Below are positions 6,076 to 9,393 of a stretch of 9,393 bases of DNA, in pieces. The position numbers and the translations under genes were made by a program. The notes under the pieces are model-generated. The model worked only from the letters and a program-made list of their open reading frames with translations, did no database searches and was not told the DNA's origin. The stretch's first letter is position 1, and the number at the start of each line of letters is the position of its first letter. This DNA is from Bacteroidales bacterium UBA1204. Its GTDB lineage: Bacteria; Bacteroidota; Bacteroidia; Bacteroidales; F082. Location: the NCBI GenBank assembly GCA_002310075.1, contig DBXU01000137.1:2508-11900 (forward strand), given 5' to 3'.

Positions 6076-6099
6076 CGATAATAAATTCAGCATTGAACT

Positions 6100-7560
6100 A
6101 TGAAGAGTAAGAAACTGTTATGGATTTTGGCGTTGTTGGCTTTGGTCTTTTTTCTGACGTATCGTTACCAGCGGGAGGATAAAGGTCAGCGGCAAAGCGA
6201 AACGGCCATCGTTACTGAAGGGACTGAAATTGACATTCTGGCTGTGAATGACATGCATGCCAACATTGATATGTTCCCCAAGTTCGCCGCTATGGTGGAT
6301 AGCCTGAGAGCGGTTTATCCCAACTTATTGCTGTTTTCGGCGGGCGACAATCGCACGGGCAATCCCGTCAACGACCAATATGATCCTGTCAACTATCCCA
6401 TGATTACGCTGATGAATGAGGTGGGCTTCGACCTATGTGCCGTAGGGAACCATGAATGGGATGCCGATGTCGACAACCTGCGGAACGACATCAAGCGGGC
6501 ACGTTTCCCGTTCCTTTGTGCCAATGTCTTTATTCCGGAGAGCGTCAATCTGGATATTAAGCCATATGTCACTTTTGAGCATCAAGGCATGAAGATGGCA
6601 GTGGTGGGTATGATTGAGGTCCGCCATGACGGTATTCCTGGGGCGCATCCCAAGAACCTCACCCAGGTGAGCTTCAAACGTGCCCATGAGGTGTTGCCAC
6701 AGTATCGTTATCTTAGAGATCAGAACGATGTGGTGATTTTGCTCTCGCATTGCGGCGTTGAAGATGACATGGAGCTTGCGCAAGCCAATCCTTGGCTTGA
6801 TGCCATCATCGGCGGCCATTCCCATACATTGATAGAGCATCCGACGGAGACGAATGGCGTATTGGTGACCCAGTCGGGCTCACATCTCAAATATGCCACG
6901 CTTGTCAAGTTGTGGGTGAAGGACAATCGTGTTGTCGGCAAGGAAGCTGTTGTGTTGGATGTCAACAAGGTGCGGAAAGAAAAGCCTGAAATCAAGAAGA
7001 TGATCGATGAGTTTAATGACGCTCCCGCCTTGAATGAGCCCATTGCTGTTGCAAAGACGAAATTTGAAAACCCGGAGGAGTTGGGATGCATGATAACAGA
7101 TGCTCTTCGAGAGATCAGCGGCGCCGACTTCGCTTTCCAGAATACAGGCGGCGTACGTGTTAACCACCTGAAGAAAGGCCCCATCACGGTAAAGGACGTG
7201 TATAGCATCGATCCATTCAACAATGAGGTGGTCGTTTATCAGATGACAGGGCAGCAGCTGAAACGCTTTGTCGTCAACACCTACAAGAAAAACGGCGGAT
7301 ATCCATCCTATGTCTCCGGGATGACCTATTCGGTGGATGACAACGGGGATCACATCAATGTGTATCTCAATCCAGATAAAGGTAGTTTCGGGAAAAACAC
7401 CATTTATAAAGTGGCGATAAACAGTTACATGGCTTCTACGGTTAACATTGAGAGTGTCGACGAGGGCCGGAGCCAGTTCATGACCTCCGAGGAGATGATG
7501 ATTGAGTTCTTGCGTCGTCACAAGGAAGTCGATTATCAAGGAGTGGTTAGAACTAAGTAA
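6100..7560 (+). CDS. 5'-nucleotidase / UshA-type metallophosphoesterase, membrane-anchored
   Basis: The 486-residue protein has both UshA-family domains. The N-terminal calcineurin-like metallophosphoesterase shows all expected metal motifs in order: D-M-H (51-53), G-D-N (82-84), G-N-H-E (116-119), S-H-C-G (216-219) and G-G-H-S-H (238-242). The C-terminal nucleotidase domain (about 310-480) carries FQNTGGVRV and a DPFNNEVVVY segment, related to the N-x-G-x-x-R and PF-x-N substrate motifs. Enzymes of this family hydrolyse 5'-nucleotides, UDP-sugars or similar phosphate esters in the envelope. The N-terminus has KSKK and a hydrophobic run (about 6-20) with no lipobox cysteine and no clear cleavage site, so an inner-membrane anchor facing the periplasm is likely. 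It is divergent from the kinase. No terminator is visible before the next promoter at 7569. Exact substrate cannot be read from sequence. Confidence 0.88.
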   Translation: MKSKKLLWILALLALVFFLTYRYQREDKGQRQSETAIVTEGTEIDILAVNDMHANIDMFPKFAAMVDSLRAVYPNLLLFSAGDNRTGNPVNDQYDPVNYPMITLMNEVGFDLCAVGNHEWDADVDNLRNDIKRARFPFLCANVFIPESVNLDIKPYVTFEHQGMKMAVVGMIEVRHDGIPGAHPKNLTQVSFKRAHEVLPQYRYLRDQNDVVILLSHCGVEDDMELAQANPWLDAIIGGHSHTLIEHPTETNGVLVTQSGSHLKYATLVKLWVKDNRVVGKEAVVLDVNKVRKEKPEIKKMIDEFNDAPALNEPIAVAKTKFENPEELGCMITDALREISGADFAFQNTGGVRVNHLKKGPITVKDVYSIDPFNNEVVVYQMTGQQLKRFVVNTYKKNGGYPSYVSGMTYSVDDNGDHINVYLNPDKGSFGKNTIYKVAINSYMASTVNIESVDEGRSQFMTSEEMMIEFLRRHKEVDYQGVVRTK

Positions 7561-7568
7561 AATTCTAT

Positions 7569-7600
7569 TTTGTAGTTTTAATGAGTTTTTGTATTTTTGC
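7569..7600 (+). promoter_or_regulatory. Full Bacteroidota promoter for the aldose epimerase gene
   Basis: TTTG at 7569-7572 and TATTTTTGC at 7592-7600 are 19 bases apart, matching both vegetative elements. The leader to the ATG at 7634 would be about 30 bases and is A-rich with no Shine-Dalgarno sequence. Confidence 0.75.
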
Positions 7601-7633
7601 CGCTCGAAACTAGCAGATTTGAAATCGAAAAAG

Positions 7634-8770
7634 ATGAAAAAAGCGTTATCGATTCTTGCAATTGCCTTATTATTAGTTGGTTGTAAGAAAGAAGTCAAAT
7701 TGATCCCGGCCGAGAACTTCAATACGGAAGTAGAAGGTAAGAAAGTGTCTTTGTATACCCTTAAAAACGGTTTCCTGACGATGCAGGTGACCAACTATGG
7801 TGGCCGTGTTGTCGCCCTTTGGATGCCCGATCGTCGTGGTAGCTATGAAGACATTGTATTAGGCTACGATCATATCGATAAGTATTTGAACAATGAAGGT
7901 GAACGTTATTTAGGCGCTGTGGTGGGCCGTTGTGCCAATCGTATTTCTGACGGTGTCTTTAAAATTGATAGCGTCCAATATACTTTGCCCAAAAACGATG
8001 GTGAGAACACGCTCCATGGAGGTCTGATCGGTGCTGATAAGATGGTGTGGGATGTGGTTTCGACCAATGATAGCGTTATTCAAATGCATGCGTTGTTCCC
8101 TGACGGACAGGACGGTTTCCCTGGCAATCTCGATGTGACAATGAGTTATACGTTGACGAAAGACAACCAGTTCCAGATTCGTTATTCAGCCACCACCGAT
8201 GCTCCAACGTTGTGCAACTTCTCCCATCATTCCTTCTTTAACCTGAAGGGCGAGGGCAATGGTACCATCCTCGACCATGAACTGCAAATCAATTCTCGTT
8301 ATATGACCACCATCGACGAGCATTTGGTGACCAACGGCAAATTCTCAGGTGTCAAGTCGACCCCGTTCGATTTCCGCGAGAAACACCGTATCGGTGAGCG
8401 TATCGCTGAAGATGATGCACAACTTAAGAATGCCAAGGGATATGACCACAACTGGATCATTGACAAGAACAAGCCCAACGTCTATGCTTTGAATGCTACA
8501 CTGATAGATCCTGCCAGCGGCCGTGAGATGCAAGTGTGGAGCGATCAGGTGGGCATTCAGTTTTACAGCGGTAATTTCTTCGATGGCAAGGGCATAGGAA
8601 AGAGCGGTAAGCCGATGAACATTCGCGAAGGATTGGCTCTCGAACCTCAATTTTTCCCGAATGCCATCAACCGCGATGCCTTGTCTCCCAAACCGATCCT
8701 GAGACCGGGAGAAGAATACCATCAGCTCTGCATTTATAAGTTTGCCGTGCTGCCCAAGGAGAAGAAATAA
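7634..8770 (+). CDS. Aldose 1-epimerase (galactose mutarotase), lipoprotein form
   Basis: The 378-residue protein interconverts the alpha and beta anomers of hexoses such as galactose. It has a lipoprotein signal peptide MKKALSILAIALLLVGC with lipobox L-V-G-C and lipidated Cys17, followed by Lys-Lys-Glu, so it acts on the periplasmic side or at the outer membrane. The GalM signature is complete: NTLHGG with His128, NFSHHSFFNLKG with His199 as probable catalytic acid, GYDHNW with Asp271, and LALEPQFFPNAIN with Glu337 as probable catalytic base. Length is right for the family plus signal peptide. The open frame extends upstream to 7502, but the 7634 start is chosen because it yields the signal peptide, follows a full promoter at 7569-7600, and avoids overlapping the nucleotidase gene. 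Exported mutarotases are common in Bacteroidota glycan users. A strong terminator follows. Confidence 0.93.
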   Translation: MKKALSILAIALLLVGCKKEVKLIPAENFNTEVEGKKVSLYTLKNGFLTMQVTNYGGRVVALWMPDRRGSYEDIVLGYDHIDKYLNNEGERYLGAVVGRCANRISDGVFKIDSVQYTLPKNDGENTLHGGLIGADKMVWDVVSTNDSVIQMHALFPDGQDGFPGNLDVTMSYTLTKDNQFQIRYSATTDAPTLCNFSHHSFFNLKGEGNGTILDHELQINSRYMTTIDEHLVTNGKFSGVKSTPFDFREKHRIGERIAEDDAQLKNAKGYDHNWIIDKNKPNVYALNATLIDPASGREMQVWSDQVGIQFYSGNFFDGKGIGKSGKPMNIREGLALEPQFFPNAINRDALSPKPILRPGEEYHQLCIYKFAVLPKEKK

Positions 8771-8791
8771 CGTTTTTTCATAAAAGATATG

Positions 8792-8822
8792 GCCTCGCAT
8801 CTGCAGATGCGAGGCTTTTTTT
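8792..8822 (+). terminator. Intrinsic terminator, perfect 24-base palindrome plus T-run
   Basis: The segment 8792-8815 is a perfect palindrome: GCCTCGCATC and GATGCGAGGC form a 10-base stem around TGCA. Seven T residues follow (8816-8822). It ends the epimerase transcript, and its T-run merges with the -7 element of the next gene. Confidence 0.92.
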
Positions 8823-8830
8823 ATCTTTGC
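8822..8830 (+). promoter_or_regulatory. Bacteroidota -7 promoter element for the VOC/ABC-F pair
   Basis: TATCTTTGC is an exact TAnnTTTGC match ending 19 bases before the ATG at 8850. Its first T is the last T of the upstream terminator. The expected -33 position lies inside the terminator stem and has no TTTG. Confidence 0.65.
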
Positions 8831-8849
8831 GGTATCAAATCTAACGACT

Positions 8850-9314
8850 ATGCTGAAATTCAAATGCCCGCTGTTGGCGGTTACCGACATGGAAAAAGCC
8901 ATCACTTTCTATGAAGAGGTGATTGGCGACCGCGTTGCCTTTCATTTTGGTGAGAATGTCCAATTCGAAGGTGGCTTCGCCCTGCAAGAAATGAAGAAAT
9001 GGAGGTCGATGATCCATAACGCGAAAGTACGCAGGAATGGCAATGATGCTGAGCTTTACTTCGAAGAGGAGGACTTTGATGAGTTCATCGATTATCTGAG
9101 GGGCTTTTCCGAAATCCTGTATGTCCATGGCGTGGAGGAAACAGCGTGGGGTCAACGCATTGTCCGCTTCTATGACCCCGACTTCCATATCATCGAAGTA
9201 GGAGAGCCTATGGATGCCGTCATCAAACGTTTGTTCGCGTCGGGCATGACGGTGGAGCAGGTATCAGAGAAATCGCAATATCCCATCGAATACGTCAAGC
9301 GTTTCGCGAAATGA
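8850..9314 (+). CDS. VOC-fold protein (glyoxalase/bleomycin-resistance superfamily)
   Basis: The 154-residue protein has one vicinal-oxygen-chelate module in residues 1-118. It opens with the beta strand and helix pattern LLAVTDMEKAITFYEEVIG and closes with RFYDPDFHIIEVGEP, where Glu116 occupies the usual metal-ligand position. The first strand has Pro7 or a neighbour where many VOC enzymes have a His or Gln ligand, so metal binding, and therefore enzymatic activity, is uncertain. Residues about 119-154 form a helical tail (MTVEQVSEKSQYPIEYVKRF) reminiscent of a small helix-turn-helix-like extension seen on some VOC proteins. There is no signal peptide. The stop codon overlaps the start of the ABC-F gene in an ATGA, which implies translational coupling. 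The substrate is unknown; it could serve small-molecule tolerance. Confidence 0.8.
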   Translation: MLKFKCPLLAVTDMEKAITFYEEVIGDRVAFHFGENVQFEGGFALQEMKKWRSMIHNAKVRRNGNDAELYFEEEDFDEFIDYLRGFSEILYVHGVEETAWGQRIVRFYDPDFHIIEVGEPMDAVIKRLFASGMTVEQVSEKSQYPIEYVKRFAK

Positions 9315-9393
9315 ACTATTTGTCGGTCAACGCGATATCCAAGTCGTATGGCATCAAGACGCTGTTCGAGGATGTCACCTTCGGCATTGAGAA
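9311..9393 (+). CDS. ABC-F family ATPase, N-terminal part (runs off right edge)
   Basis: Only 27 codons are visible. They begin MNYLSVNAISKSYGIKTLFE and continue DVTFGIE. This is the characteristic first strand of an ABC ATPase (hydrophobic strand, S-K-S-Y-G, then L-F-E-D-V-x-F-x-I), and the form without a membrane or binding-protein partner in front fits the ABC-F (Uup/EttA-like) group found in Bacteroidota. ABC-F proteins act in the cytoplasm on ribosomes; some confer antibiotic resistance. Walker A lies beyond the window, so the assignment rests on the N-terminal strand only. Its ATG overlaps the VOC gene's TGA by 4 bases and it probably shares that gene's promoter. Confidence 0.75.
   Translation, partial: MNYLSVNAISKSYGIKTLFEDVTFGIE

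Noticed and set aside
7502..7633. Upstream extension of the epimerase to 7502
   Set aside because: It would add 44 residues ahead of the lipoprotein signal peptide, overlap the nucleotidase gene and start before the epimerase's own promoter.
6880..7794. Minus-strand open frame of 304 residues across the nucleotidase/epimerase junction
   Set aside because: It runs through the epimerase promoter and signal-peptide coding region and overlaps two well-supported genes. Its translation matches nothing I know.
1..9393. Search for CRISPR arrays, tRNAs, insertion sequences, phage or defence genes
   Set aside because: No regularly spaced repeats, no cloverleaf with typical tRNA boxes, and no transposase, integrase or defence motifs were seen on either strand.

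Overview
The window looks like an ordinary chromosomal segment of a Bacteroidota bacterium, most likely order Bacteroidales. Nearly every gene start is preceded by the phylum's vegetative -7 element (TAnnTTTG). Leaders are A-rich and lack Shine-Dalgarno sequences. Two proteins are lipoproteins of a Bacteroidales type, and base composition is moderate. No tRNA, rRNA, CRISPR array, insertion sequence or phage gene was seen, and no gap between genes exceeds about 175 bases.

Layout from left to right. A truncated agmatinase/arginase-family gene leaves the left edge on the minus strand. It shares a 74-base divergent promoter region with a plus-strand YycJ/WalJ-type metallo-beta-lactamase-fold hydrolase. 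A 172-base regulatory-looking gap follows, then a coiled-coil lipoprotein resembling the Cbp1 adhesin family, closed by a terminator. Next is a two-component phosphorelay pair facing tail to tail with 2 bases between stop codons: a sigma-54-dependent NtrC-type response regulator (plus) and a large hybrid histidine kinase with receiver and HPt domains (minus). The kinase shares a compact divergent promoter region with a membrane-anchored 5'-nucleotidase/UshA-type phosphohydrolase. This is followed by a lipoprotein aldose 1-epimerase (galactose mutarotase) with a perfect-palindrome terminator, and then a small VOC-fold protein whose stop overlaps the start of an ABC-F ATPase that runs off the right edge.

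How the parts may work together. The kinase would sense an envelope signal and relay phosphate from His351 to Asp629 to His755 and on to Asp53 of the neighbouring regulator, which would activate RNA polymerase carrying sigma-54. The most interesting non-coding stretch is the gap upstream of the coiled-coil lipoprotein (1084-1255). It holds five TCCACA hexamers, four of them forming two TCCACA-N4-TCCACA modules, then an AT-rich segment, then a candidate sigma-54 -24/-12 promoter at 1207-1223 with correct GG/GC spacing. This suggests, by inference only, that the lipoprotein is a sigma-54 target, possibly of the regulator encoded just downstream. The competing reading is a DnaA-box cluster beside an AT-rich unwinding element. 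The remaining genes look like housekeeping or accessory metabolism; I saw no defence, toxin or mobile system.
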